Positions 10,866 to 22,011 of a stretch of 64,000 nt of DNA are shown here, piece by piece. The stretch is from the NCBI RefSeq assembly GCF_036323735.1, contig NC_086038.1, forward strand, positions 23,716,501-23,780,500, in the 5' to 3' direction. Below the pieces are notes generated by a model. That model was not told the DNA's origin and did not search any database. It saw nothing but the letters and a program-made list of their open reading frames with translations. This stretch comes from Rattus norvegicus (Eukaryota > Chordata > Mammalia > Rodentia > Muridae). The translations under genes were made by a program, and so were the position numbers. Numbering within the stretch: position 1 is the first letter of the stretch; every line of letters starts with the position of its first letter.

Positions 10866-11231
10866 TTGGTTTGAATAAGACTGCCCCTCCCCCACATAGG
10901 CTCATGTTTGGAAGATAAGTCATCAGAGGGTGGCACTTCCTGGGAGGGATTAGGAGGTGTGGCCTCTTTAGAGAAAGTGTGCTAGTGTTGGTGGGCTTTG
11001 ATGTTTCAAAGGGCCCAGCTCTCCTTTGTTCATGCTGCCTGTGGATTCAGATAGAGAACTCTCAGCTCCTTCTCAGCACCATGTCTGCCTGCAGGCTGCC
11101 ATGCTCCCTGCCATGAGAATAATGGACTAAGCCTCTGAAACTATAAGCCAGTCCCAATTAAATGCTTTCTTTGGTGAGAGTTGCTGTGGTCATGGTGTCT
11201 CTTTACAGAGATTGAGCACTGAATAAGACCA
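10866..11231 (+). mobile_element. MaLR-like solo LTR
   Basis: Same family as 4349-4645 but more complete. It starts TGGTTTGAATAAGACTGCCC. GGATTAGGAGGTGTGGCCTC, CAGCACCATGTCTGCCTGC and AATGGACTAAGCCTCTGAAAC follow, and GTTGCTGTGGTCATGGTGTC lies just before the end. Non-coding. Confidence 0.65.
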
Positions 11232-11863
11232 GCCTCCTGCACCATGCTGGGCACGCATTCTCTCAAGTCTCTCCTGTTGCATTGCATAATCTGTTGTTTC
11301 CTTTGGTTGAGATATTAATCTCTTTCAACTGTTTTTGTCCTATGTATCTTAGCAATCAAAATTACACATTTCATAAATAGTAGGGAAGGCAATTAGTCAT
11401 CTAAATCAGAATTGAGTTCATTTTTGAGGGAGGTACAGAATAAAAAGGCAGGATGTTGGGAAGAAAAAGGGAAGGAAGAAAATATAAGCTCTCTGATATT
11501 ATAGTACATTCTTTGAGTTTATTTTTGTAGGCATGCTTTGATTTTCCTTTAGGGAAAAAGTTTTGATTTCTGGAAATCGCCAATTAAAAAGAATATTTAA
11601 TGGTATTCATATGGATAAGAAGCTTAAAAATTATTCTTCTTCCCACACTAACTCTCATTTGGGTTGTAGATATCATGAGAGCCTTGGTGTATGACACATG
11701 TGCCATCCTATCACCTAAGAGAATGAAGGCAGGGGCTGGGGGAAGGTTAAGCTCATCCTGAGCTACCAGTGAGTCTAGGACTGACCTGACTTACATACGA
11801 CTCACTTTCATTTTAAAGGAAATGTGTCCTGGAGTGAAATAACAAGTATTTCAATGCGGTGAG
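11232..11863. other. Intron, nothing recognised
   Basis: Unremarkable sequence between two interspersed repeats. Confidence 0.5.
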
Positions 11864-12045
11864 GGAGCTCAGCTGGTAAAAGCACTTGATCTGAAGCCCC
11901 GAGTACTTGAGTGTGCTCATTAAAACTCACTCAGCTGAAGAGAGGAACAGAATCCTTCAGACTGCACTCTAGCTTCCTGAATAATGGCACTGCAGCCCCA
12001 TAGAAAAACACGAACATAAATATGATCAAATAATAAACATTTCCA
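11864..12045 (+). mobile_element. Possible old tRNA-derived SINE (B3-like)
   Basis: GGTGAGGGAGCTCAGCTGGTAAAAGCACTTGATCTGAAGCCC looks like a SINE head with an A-box-like GCTCAGCTGG, and AAAATAAAC-rich sequence ends it. Strongly diverged. Confidence 0.4.
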
Positions 12046-13085
12046 TCATACTTGACCTCAGTAGAATCCAGTCTTCTAAAGGAAAACATACAAACTTGTT
12101 GTACAGGCTGCAAATCATATGGGCATTTTAAGTAGTGTCATGTTTACACACGATCCAAGAATATCATATGCAGGACTGAACATATTGTTATTTTTCTTTG
12201 ATAGAAAATAAGTGGTGCTAGACATAAACTGTAAGCTAAGTGTTTCAAACATTTCATACAGAAATACTTGGGAATGTTAAAAGCACTTATACCTGACATT
12301 CATAATTAGGAAGTCCATTAACAGAGTAAAAATTATAATTATTTAAAAATTGATGCCGGTATTAATGATTATAGTTTGATTAGAGTCTCTTAAGACCAAA
12401 TCCTGGTTTTCATTTTTACGACTACTCATGTGTGTGCGTGTGTGTGTGTCTGTGTGTGTGTGTGTGTGTGCGTGTGTGCAAGCATGGGTGCTGTGTGTAT
12501 ACATATTTTTTAAGTACAAATATATTCATTTAAAAATTTAAAGGATTATTTGGCCATATTTTTATTTCAGAGACTGATTACTGATATACATAGAATAAAT
12601 AGAAATTCTTTACATTTAAATGATTTGGATTTGAATAACGTAAGAAAAGTCTGGATCTTTATTGTTGATTGCTTCTGAGCAAGTATTTTTCTAGATTATA
12701 CTTCTGGGTCAAAAGATTGAGGATGTTCTCTGAAAATAATAAAAACTGCCTTCTGTAAACAACGCACAGATTAATTCTGATCAAATTCTCAGCTCCAGTC
12801 CAACATTTTAAGCAGCCAAGTGTAATTTGACAAGTCTCCTCAATTACTTTATGAGGGCAGGTCACTGCCAACTTCCTCACTTGAATCATAATTCAATGCA
12901 CTCTCTCTTTCATTCGCCTACTAGACAGATAAATACATAATTCTCAGCATTAAGTTTATACTTTAAGATGAAACACGGCTTTGATGGTAACAGGTATGAA
13001 TGCTACGGATAAATTTATTCAAGGATTCTCATCATTGCAAACCACCCAGAAAGTGGAAACCGTGAAATGTACTCTGACCGTAAAT
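12046..13085. other. Intron with one TG microsatellite, otherwise nothing recognised
   Basis: Holds the (TG)n listed at 12427-12480. Otherwise AT-rich and featureless by eye. Confidence 0.5.
12427..12480. repeat. (TG)n microsatellite
   Basis: TG repeats with CG and TC interruptions. Confidence 0.95.
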
Positions 13086-13475
13086 GGTTTGGAAGTTTGA
13101 ATGTGAAATGTCTCCCATAGGCTCAAGAGTTTGAACACCTGGCCCCCAGTAGGTGGCGCTGCTTTCAAGTTTTTGGAAGCTTTAGGAGGCAGAGATTCAC
13201 TGGAGGAAGTAGATCATCTGAGGCAGGCTTAGGGGGCGGATCTTGTGGCTTTGTTGCCTTTCCCTACCTTCTGCCCACTGTTCTCTAAGTACAGTGCAAT
13301 TTTACTGGTCAGGTTTACATTCTGCTGCCAGGCCTACTCTGTCAGTTTATGTCTTCTCTACCACGATGAACTATAAACCTCTGGAAAACGATACCAAAAG
13401 AAACCATTTCACCCTGAGGTATCTGTTGTCAGGACTTGTTACCACCACAACAGGAAATGAAACAGAGATAAATAG
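13086..13475 (+). mobile_element. MaLR-like LTR, second subtype
   Basis: Starts near AGTTTGAATGTGAAATGTC, with CATAGGCTCAAGAGTTTGAACACC, a GGTGGCGCTGC core and GGAAGCTTTAGGAGG. It ends in TGTTGTCAGGACTTGTTACCACCACAACAGGAAATGAAAC. Its 5' half parallels the copies at 4349 and 10866, but the 3' half belongs to a different subfamily. Confidence 0.5.
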
Positions 13476-13789
13476 GTTAAATCATGTCCAAAGAATGTAA
13501 TTGGTTAAGGAATATTCTGCCTTTTAATTGTGATCACCTCTGAGCACTTCAAAGGGAACTGAAAACTGTAAAGAGGGCTTTAGAATCTCCCACTTCCTTG
13601 ATATCTGCTGCTGAAAAGGCTCTTTTTCTTATATATGGCTGGGCTAGGATGACATAGAATTCTTTCTTGTATACTATCAACATTTCACACAGGATTTTTT
13701 TACATAATATTTTAGCAATTATTAGAACTATAACTCAGGAATTGCTGTATTACATTGTTGTAAAAATATAAAAATAAAGTATTGATGGT

Positions 13790-14195
13790 CTTTTACCCCA
13801 CTTGGTCCACACCGCGGTGCCCCAAGATATCTGCTAGATATCTTGGCGGAAACTCATCCCAGCCGCACACTTTCCTACACTCAAACCCTCACATAAAAGA
13901 ACACACAACACAATAATCTTAGATCCAATTGGTAAGATATAATTGCCCACTTAAACATACAAACCCCGGTACCACCCATCCCCTGAGAACCTTAATAACA
14001 ACCTGTAAATACACAGAGCAGAATCTTAACATCACCTGCCATCTTGTCCTGCCATGGCTTCTCTGCCCCTCTCTCCCTCCTGTCTCCTGTCTCCTCCTCT
14101 TCCTTCAAACTTCTCTCCTGCCCATCCTTCCTTCTCCTCCAATGACAGGCCTCCTTCTACCCTGTACCTGCCCCTTACCAGTACTTTACAAATTC
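13790..14195. mobile_element. LTR-like interspersed repeat, copy A
   Basis: Shares long collinear stretches with 28215-28735. Both have ATCCAATTGRTAAGATATAAT, CAACCTGTAAAT, ATCTTAACATC, a CT-rich core, CTTCTCMTCCAATGACAGGC and ATCCTGTAYCTGCC-type text (here CTACCCTGTACCTGCC). No coding capacity. Rodent ERV LTR is my best guess; the family is not certain. Confidence 0.55.
13822..13846. other. Perfect 10-bp inverted repeat, 5-nt loop
   Basis: CCAAGATATC - TGCTA - GATATCTTGG. It lies at the left end of LTR-like copy A, in a small CpG-containing patch. Confidence 0.9.
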
Positions 14196-14310
14196 AATGG
14201 AGAGGTGGTTCTGGTGAAGTCACCTGAGTCCTGAGTACTGACTAGGCAGCTGTTCTTGGGGCAGTGGAATTAGCATCAAAATACAGATAGCTTCAGGGCA
14301 AACCACAACA

Positions 14311-14398
14311 GTATTATATGCATACATACACATATACATACACATGTATATACATACAGAGAGACAGAGAGACAGAGACCGAGAGACAGAGAGAGACT
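14311..14398. repeat. CATA then GAGACA repeat tract
   Basis: CATA/CACATA words (14318-14358) followed by AGAGACAG words to 14396. Confidence 0.85.
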
Positions 14399-15757
14399 AG
14401 AACATAGTAAGGGTAGAGCAAAGGACATATAGAGCCAGAGGGCTTCTCTGTATCTGTATCTATCCATCAAAGCATAGGTGAGGGTGTAATGCAATTGCAT
14501 AGAAATAGAAGCCACACTTGCAATATATGTGAGGTGGACATTTAAACTAAACCTATGATATGAATATCATCAGAGCCTATAACTCAATTACAAAAAATTT
14601 AAACAATTTATGCATATAAAATATCTGCTTATTAAATGAACATTCCCTGTACTTGAAAATGTATTCATTTTGACACTTTGCTTGTCCTGTTAAGATTAAA
14701 CTACCTAATTTAGAAAGAAAATCTGAACATTCCAATGGTCCCCGGTCAACAGGATACAACAGGACATGAAAGTCTTTTTTTCCTCCAGAGCTCTTAGCTA
14801 AAATGTGTGCATAAGGCTACCTGTTAAGTCAACTTCAAAAGATATTCTTGAGGATCAAATCAAGTAATGGATGAACGGGAGCTCAGACTTTCAGTGTACT
14901 TTCCGAAAAATCTAAACTGTAAAACTCAAAGAAAAATTCAAGGGGTAGAAAAATGGAGCCTGGTTTCTGGTATCATGACTTCTGTTCTTGGTGTGCCTTT
15001 CCCAGGGCTGCGGTCAGTAAGTGTGGCCTGCCAATCAACCTCTCTTTGACCAGCACATTCGACCAGACATTGTACCTTCCCATTTATTCATCTATGTAGG
15101 TTTTTATGTGCATTTTCTCTTCCCTTTGGATTGTCATTCTGATACAATTCTAGAAAAAAGTTCTCTCCAGCTGGGACCTAAATTCATTCCTGCAGCCTTT
15201 AAATTCTATCCTCCAAAGAAATAAATGAATATATGTGAGAAAGATAACGCAGGATTGGATCGTTTCCTGAACGAGATTCAGCTAGGCTCGCTGACCACGA
15301 TTATGCTTCCCAGTACGGAAAGTAATGTAACACCTTCAATGGCGAAGTCCTTCCATAGAGACTTCAAGCTCCTTTTTCACACTTCCTGCCTTCCATTTAC
15401 ACTCAAGAAATGCCAGCTTGCCCCTCTGTCTCCTGACAATATGATATTCAGGGTATCTGAATAGTTTATTTTCTTCTAATGATGCTTCCTGTATCTGGAG
15501 CCCTCACTCAACCTCATACTGCTGCTGCCCCAAGTATTATCTGACAATATGCCATATGGGATATTTTTGCCTTTCACACTTTATGAGACTAATGTGCCCT
15601 GCTAAGAAGTTACTGAGGTTTTTCTTTTCTCCATTTTAGTAATTACTGCATATACTTAGGTCTTTACAACCTCATGAATAAGGTGGTTAATATAGAGGGG
15701 GAAAAATCTCACACAGTTACTAATTTTTCTCTTGCCTGTTATAAGAATAGCTATAAG
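14399..15757. other. Unique intron with a small CpG cluster
   Basis: No repeat recognised. 15247-15350 contains seven CpG dinucleotides, dense for this CpG-poor window. It coincides with a 79-codon plus-strand frame (15225-15464) that has no recognisable domain. Confidence 0.45.
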
Positions 15758-15769
15758 ATTTCATTTGGC
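15758..15769 (+). repeat. Target-site duplication, left copy (ID at 15770)
   Basis: ATTTCATTTGGC, identical to 15863-15874. Confidence 0.93.
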
Positions 15770-15862
15770 GGGGTTGGGGATTTAGCTCAGTGGTAGAGCA
15801 CTTGCCTAGCGAGCACAAGGCCCTGGGTTCGGTCCCCAGCTCCGAAAAAAGAAAAAAAAAAC
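15770..15862 (+). mobile_element. ID element (rat SINE), full length
   Basis: A 74-bp body with the standard GGGGTTGGGGATTTAGCTC start, intact A and B boxes and CCCCAGCTCCG end, then an A-rich tail. Compared with the copy at 10378 it has GCGAGCAC where that copy has GCAAGCGC. A perfect 12-bp duplication indicates a recent insertion. Antisense to Ctnna3. Confidence 0.98.
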
Positions 15863-15874
15863 ATTTCATTTGGC
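15863..15874 (+). repeat. Target-site duplication, right copy (ID at 15770)
   Basis: ATTTCATTTGGC. Confidence 0.93.
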
Positions 15875-17612
15875 AAATATTTTTCCCTGATACCACACTT
15901 TTTCATGTCAGATGCCTATTCTCTGGGACTTAAAGGAAAATCCTGGTGCGTTATTTCCTGTGTGATCGCTGTAAGGATATAGAATGATGGATTGATGCCC
16001 CTCTCTATCAGATGCAGAGCTGAGTGAGGGGATCAACTGGTGACAATTAACTCTACATGTCCCTGTCCCAGGTGCATAGATGACCCAGTGATTATTTATC
16101 AAGTCTGAGCAAGCAAAGTGGTAAGTCATGGGTTCATAAAGAGATGTGGTACAAATTTGAAGATGGAGGGCAGGAGATGGCAAAAAGGGGTCATTGCTAA
16201 AGTTTTAAAAGGATACACAGATGACAGAAGGGCCTGTGGTATGTTGATGGAGAAGATCATAAGGAAAACAAATATAAAACCAGAAATTGGAGATGAAATG
16301 GAATGACTGGAGTAGGGCCGTTGGCGGACAAGATCACAGGGAACCGAAGTACAGAATGAAAAGAAGGAAACCTACAGGAAAAATCTAATCCTGCAAGGAC
16401 AAAGATGTCAACAACAGGAGGAGTTGTGTTGACACGTGAGCTCTGTGGAAAACTGAAAACAAGGACTAAAAAGCCATATAACTAGGAGATAAAAAAATAA
16501 CTCGAGGACAATGGTCAAAAGAAACAATGACTGAACTAAGAAAATAACATCTACAGGAAAACATAGACAGGAGGTGTTCGCTTGAGTTTGCAGGGGAACA
16601 TTTTCTTTTTGAAATACTGATTTTCAAAGTTTTGTTAGGATAATAAATGTAAATTAAGAACCTACAGTTTGAAGGTATTTTAATTTAAAAATAGTAGATA
16701 AATATTGAACCTGAGGTCCACAATCCCTAAAAACAGTCATTAAGAATAGTGTGAGACTGTGAGAGGCCCACACCTCTTTTTAAAATTGTGACTTTTATCT
16801 TATCGGGACTGATTGAAATTTAGTATCTGTCCTTGGCTCTAATAGATTATCCGGAATTGAAAAGTGTACCATGTGGCTATCCACTCACTTTAAGAATAGC
16901 AATCCCCTGGCACATGGAGTCACTTCATTATACAGGAGAAAACAGAGAAAGCATGGGCAGATGTTCCGGACACTGTCAGGAAGCGACGTTTATGTGATGT
17001 AAGTCACCTTGACATCCCTTGGTATCCCATTACAAATCCTAGAGATTCTGGTTTCGCCAGGGAGGAGCGATTACCGCAGGTACCCAGATCCTATCTGGGT
17101 CCTTTAGCGGAGGTCAGCCAGCACTCGTTGTGAAACATCACTCAAACACACAGTGACCAGCTCGCAAATTGGCACCCTATGATGCTCCAATTTGCCCTTC
17201 TAATCAGACATTTTGTAGGAGGCAGACTTTGCAGGATGTCAAGGAGTTATTTAGGGTATGGCCATAAACGTATTAGAAACGCAATCTTTGTGTGTATGGG
17301 GGGGTATTTTTATATAAGGCAGTTTTAATTGTCTTCAAATTGTATCCTTTATCTAGAAGAATCCAAAGAAGAAGAGGGAAGGGGAAGCAGATTTTATATG
17401 TATTTAAAGCAACAACTTTCGATATCTAGTTATTTGAAACTTACCAGAAATACATACTGGGGGAACATTCCGTTCCTTGTTTTGGATCACAAAGAATGTA
17501 AATTGATTTTCCTTCCTATCTGAATCTACAGATACTTGTTCCGTGATTCATCTACAGCTAGGTAGGCTCATGATGGGAAGGTAGCTATCATGAAACCATG
17601 GTTATTAAACGT
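15875..17612. other. Unique intron, with a CpG-containing hairpin segment
   Basis: No repeat recognised. 16970-17110 is less AT-rich, has several CpGs, and contains the perfect inverted repeat ACCCAGAT-CCT-ATCTGGGT at 17082-17100. It could be an older conserved non-coding segment; nothing in the sequence proves it. Confidence 0.45.
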
Positions 17613-17812
17613 TGGTTCCATCTATTTGCCTAAGAATTTCATGAACTCATTGTTTTTGATAGCTGAGTAGTACTCCATTGTGTAGATGCACCACATTTTC
17701 TGTATCCATTCCTCTGTTGAAGGGCATCTGGGTTCTTTCCAGCTTCTGGCTATTATAAATAAGGCTGTTATGAACATAGTGGAGCATGTGTCTTTATTCT
17801 ATGTTGGAGCTG
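17613..17812 (-). mobile_element. L1 ORF2 internal fragment, both ends truncated
   Basis: Matches 62935-63125 of the young L1 almost continuously. Shared words are CATTGTTTTTGATAGCTGAG, CTGTATCCATTCCTCTGTTG and AACATAGTGGAGCA. It covers only part of the ORF2 C-terminus. It has no 3' UTR and no A tail, so it is not a simple 5'-truncated insertion. A stop-bearing frame makes it non-coding. Confidence 0.88.
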
Positions 17813-18371
17813 TAATACTTCAGAGGCCTTTGAATAACCTTGTGATTAACCACATTCATTCATAAGCAGAGTCAATCACTGTGAAACTGATAGGTATTAA
17901 CAGCTATATGATTCAATTTAAAAATTATCACAACATAAGTAGTACAGTGCTTATTTTATTGATAAGTATTGATAAATCCTCAACTTATGGAACTGCAATT
18001 AAATATTTAAATATCATAATAGGAACATTTCTGCAATCCTAATTGGCTTCCTGATTCGAAAGGTAAAGTAACATACACAGCTGACTTCACTCTTTCTCCA
18101 CATCTTATGTGAACTACAGATGCTCTGGTTTGACTCTGATATCTCTGATTCCCCAGAACCTTCTGTCGTGCGTTCCATGGTGGTGGCTGGTGTCTGTAAC
18201 AGGTATTGGAATCCTGTGACCTGGCCGGTAGAAGTAGGTCCCTAGAAATGGTCTTTAAAAATTTCTTTCCAGACCAGGTTTTAATCAATGTTCCCCACAT
18301 TCGGTTCTTTTGTCAAATAATCATCCAATCTCATGCCTTCGTTTCTATGGCTTGAGTGCTGTTTTACCCTC
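17813..18371. other. Intron, nothing recognised
   Basis: A minus-strand 97-codon frame (18007-18300) has no recognisable domain. Confidence 0.45.
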
Positions 18372-18450
18372 TCTGCTATAGCAGGACTTGAACTCAGATC
18401 TTTAGGCTTCGCAGGGACCATACTTACCCAATGAGCTATCATTTTTGGAT
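18372..18450 (-). mobile_element. Antisense SINE head (tRNA-derived)
   Basis: GGACTTGAACTCAGATCTTTAGGCTT...CTTACCCAATGAGCTATC is the complement of a tRNA-like SINE promoter region, with B box then A box in reverse order. Family unclear (B4 or B3). Confidence 0.45.
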
Positions 18451-18699
18451 TCATAATTTTTTTCTAAATTTTTATTAATAGTTTTAAAACTTTTTATTAC
18501 TGTCTTATCGTGTTTCAAAAATGAAATGCAGAATGTAATCATTAACCCATACTTTGGAAAAAAACAAGAAGCAGTATATTTTTCATAGAGAAATGCGTTG
18601 TGTAGATTCTTTGGTTGGCTATGGCATGCTATTGAAATAACAATTCAAGAAATGAAAAAAAACGTTGTTATCTAGCAGAGCCTCAGAAAATGCAATTTA

Positions 18700-18790
18700 T
18701 ACATTTACATATAAATATATATTTATATAATAAATTATATAAATTAATTGTGATTAATTATATAAATAAATTATATAAATTAATTGTGAT
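18700..18790. repeat. AT-rich tract with a 24-bp exact duplication
   Basis: TAAATTATATAAATTAATTG plus TGAT occurs at 18731-18754 and again at 18767-18790, separated by 12 bp. Confidence 0.9.
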
Positions 18791-19599
18791 GTAAATTTGA
18801 TGTGGATGAAAACTCTGTACATGCTTTCATGCCGAATTTAGCTTCAGAGAAAACATCACACACAAGGAAAAAAAGTAGACATAGGAAAAGAGTGAAAAAA
18901 AAGTTGCATTCATTTTAAAACCATTACAGGATTATTCAATATTATGTGAAGCAAAACTTAGTTGTCTCTGGTTTCCATTTATGTCAGAGTGACTTTAAGA
19001 TTCTAAAACTGATATTGCAGATCTTCCTTGATTGAGGAAATATGACTTTTACACCTATAGCCTGCGAAAATGGTTGTGGTGAGCTTTTGCAAAACTAGGA
19101 ATGGGTCTGGTTTCCAATGGTGTTCTCAGGCAGTGTATTTGTGAATTCTCTTGTTGCACCCTAGCTCTGCTTCAAGGCATCCTCAAAGTTACTGATGTAT
19201 CAGAATACCGTCAAGGTAGACTGAAAGGATTTCATTAAGACATTGCTTTTTGTAAGAGTTTTACACTCAGAAGGGGTAAAGTTATGCCTCACATTTGACA
19301 TGCTCTGACCTTGCTCTTTCTCCTGCTTCCCCAAAGAATTTCCAATGTTTCCTGGTGCAGAACCTATCAGCCATCTTACTGTAAGCTTTCTAGTGCCTCC
19401 TGTTATGTAAACTCCTTACTACCCTAGGATTGTAGATAAAACTAACATGACACTCTACTCTTCTCAACCTAAGTACAGAAACGATCTCTTCACTGTTCCT
19501 GAAATGTATTAGGTGGAAAAAACAGTTGAAATGGTTGAAATAGTTAATACAAATGAGTTATAGATTCATAGTTGATTGTCTTACCTTTTACATTTTTAG
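18791..19599. other. Intron, nothing recognised
   Basis: AT-rich and non-repetitive by eye. Confidence 0.5.
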
Positions 19600-20185
19600 A
19601 TCTATTGCTATTAGATACATCATTACAGAAAACCACTACCAAACAATATACAGTGTTGTGGATTCCAGTCCCAATGACACAACTACACAAAACTCCCACA
19701 CCTAAGGCTCAGAGAGCATTGCAAGAGAGGGGGTGGGAAGACAGTAAGAGTCAGAGGATCAAGGACTTGGCTGTGAGATTATGTCTCCTAATGACATCAG
19801 AAGTTCACCAACATGGCCATCCAAGAATGTGTTGAATAAGGTTGACACCAACAAACATGGCAAAGTACATGAGGACAGCCCACAAGGTCTCTACCCTATA
19901 CAAGGTCCTCAGGGAACTAAGTAAATTAGGAGCAGGGAAAAACACACTAATTCAGTTCTGTTCAGTGTCAAATGGTCATCCTTAGCAACAAACCTTTCAT
20001 GGACTCAGTAGCTTGTATTAGAGAATATACATGTATATAGAAATGCACATATGCATGCCGTAGCAATTGACTAAAAAAGAGGTCATAAATTTGAAGGAGG
20101 GTAGGCATATGTTGGAAGGTTTGGAGAAAAGAAAGGGAATAGGGAATGTTGTAATTAAATACGATATCAAAAATTAGACTTAATT
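19600..20185 (+). mobile_element. Old L1 (Lx-type) 3' UTR
   Basis: Recognisable old rodent L1 tail. Words in order include ACAGAAAACCACTACCAAACAA, GCAAGAGAGGGGGTGG, GAGATTATGTCTCCTAATGACATCAGAAG, CACCAACATGGCC, AAACATGGCAAAGT, GTATATAGAAATGCACATATGCATG, AAAAAAGAGGTCATAAATTTG and a terminal G/A-rich block before GTAATTAAAT. The 87-codon frame at 19572-19835 is part of it and not a gene. Confidence 0.72.
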
Positions 20186-21923
20186 GGGGTCAATAAAAGG
20201 TCATCATGCCATTTTGACATATCTAGCTTTCTCCCATTGTTGCACATACCCATATCATCCAATAAAAGGAAGCCATTTTGCATTGCTTCCTATGTCCTCC
20301 AACTCATTAGTGACTTTCAAAAATTGTTGCAGTTTTCTTACCATATTAAAATAAGCCAATAAATAGATTGACTTATCTACAGTTTCAGACCACTGTAAAA
20401 AGTTTTCAGATATCCATCAAGGATTTATATTAGTTTACTGTCATCGAGCAGTCCGAGACCTACTCATACTGTGTAACGTATGAACATAGGTGAAGAAGAG
20501 TCTTCAGAAGAAAATGATATTTTAGTGTAGGCTATTGTCATTAATGTCATTCAGTTAACACCCAAATCGCAGTGCATCCATTAGTATGTTCTCCTAAGTG
20601 TGCCATCATATGGTACAGATAGTCACTCCACCATTGCCTACTTGGATACCTGCTTTCCACCCAGTCAATACAAACCTTTTGGCTTTCGAGTTGTACAGAT
20701 AGACAGATGAACACAGAGACATTTCTAGAATTTGTATGAGAGGAAAAGTTGTATTGTTCTGATGAATTTTTACTGAATATAGATATAATTTTCTGAAATG
20801 ATCTTTTTAGCTTTAGCCATAAATAATAAAAATGTGAAAAAAATGTTTCAAACAGAGAAAGAGAGATCCTCCCTCTAATCTTCCCTTGTTTTGAGAAAAA
20901 GATTGCTATAGGCTCCTATATTACAGGGAAGATAATTTTGCCTTTTCTACTTAATATATGAGTTTAATGTTTCAAATGGTTAGTCTGTATCTGTATTAGA
21001 AATTCTGGTATATGAAAGTAACTAATAGTGAGATTATATTTTAAATTTTTCTACCATATTCTCTTTCCTATGTATTCCTTTTATATTTTAATTTCTACCT
21101 TCTCAATTTTATCAGTTGGTAATGGTAATGTAGTGTTTGTAATACTGTTATCACAGGGACTCCAAGGAAATTAAGAAGAAACGTATTATGTAATTCTATG
21201 TAGCAAAACACAACATAGGTATTTTAAAATTGATCCTGAACCCAGGGATCTTAACGGATTGTAACTCTCACCTCTCTCCTTGCAATGCTCCCTGTTTAGT
21301 CTAGTCTGTCACATAAACTGATTTCTTTGTTTGCAATGTTGTTTTCCAGGGGATACCTCCAAATAACAGAAGGTTTTTCTAACTTCTTTATTCATCCTTG
21401 TCCCCTCTGTTTTAATTAGTTTTTCATGGCTAGTATTTCCAACAATGCAATTTAGGATCTTCTAGCTCAATAGACCAGAAACTCGAGGTGAACAGCTTTA
21501 CTTGACTAAGACCACAGGCTGAAGCACCCTACCTACATAGTCCTTCAAGCTGGACCATGGAAAATGTAATGGTTAACTTGCTCACCAGTTGGTATAGAAG
21601 ATTCCAGAACCTTAATAGAAGGCACAGTTAATAGAAGGTCTCTCTGTGTGAGCTTTGATTCTTGCTCAAATATCTGATTTGGTCTGGTTAGATGTGAGCA
21701 GCAGTGAAAAGCCTCTCTCTCCAGGACCAAACGGCTATAACATGGTGCCTTACCACCATGGTGTTCCATTGAAACCATTAGCCCAAATGGATCAACTCTC
21801 TTAACAATTCAGGGTCATGTATGGTCACAGTGACAAAACATGACTATGCTTCACTATGCTTCTTAGTACCACAGCGGGGTTGAAACTACAACGTTGAATT
21901 TTAAAATTAAACTGTGGTTTAAT
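20186..21923. other. Unique AT-rich intron, nothing recognised
   Basis: No family recognised across 1.7 kb. Confidence 0.45.
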
Positions 21924-21934
21924 AAATCAGTGAA
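21924..21934 (+). repeat. Target-site duplication, left copy (ID at 21935)
   Basis: AAATCAGTGAA, identical to 22001-22011. Confidence 0.92.
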
Positions 21935-22000
21935 GGGGTTGGGTAGCTCAAGGCCCTGGGTTTGGTCCCCAGCTCCGAAAAAAAAAAGAAGAGAAAAAAA
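21935..22000 (+). mobile_element. ID element with 32-nt internal loss
   Basis: Both ends are canonical (GGGGTTGGG start, CCCCAGCTCCG end, A-rich tail). The body is 42 bp instead of 74. Four bases are lost before AGCTC, and about 28 bases are lost between AGCTCA and AGGCCC, with a CA at both deletion edges. The A box is broken, and the B box carries a CpG-to-TpG change (GGTTTGGTCC). An 11-bp perfect duplication flanks it. Confidence 0.93.
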
Positions 22001-22011
22001 AAATCAGTGAA
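22001..22011 (+). repeat. Target-site duplication, right copy (ID at 21935)
   Basis: AAATCAGTGAA after the A-rich tail. Confidence 0.92.
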
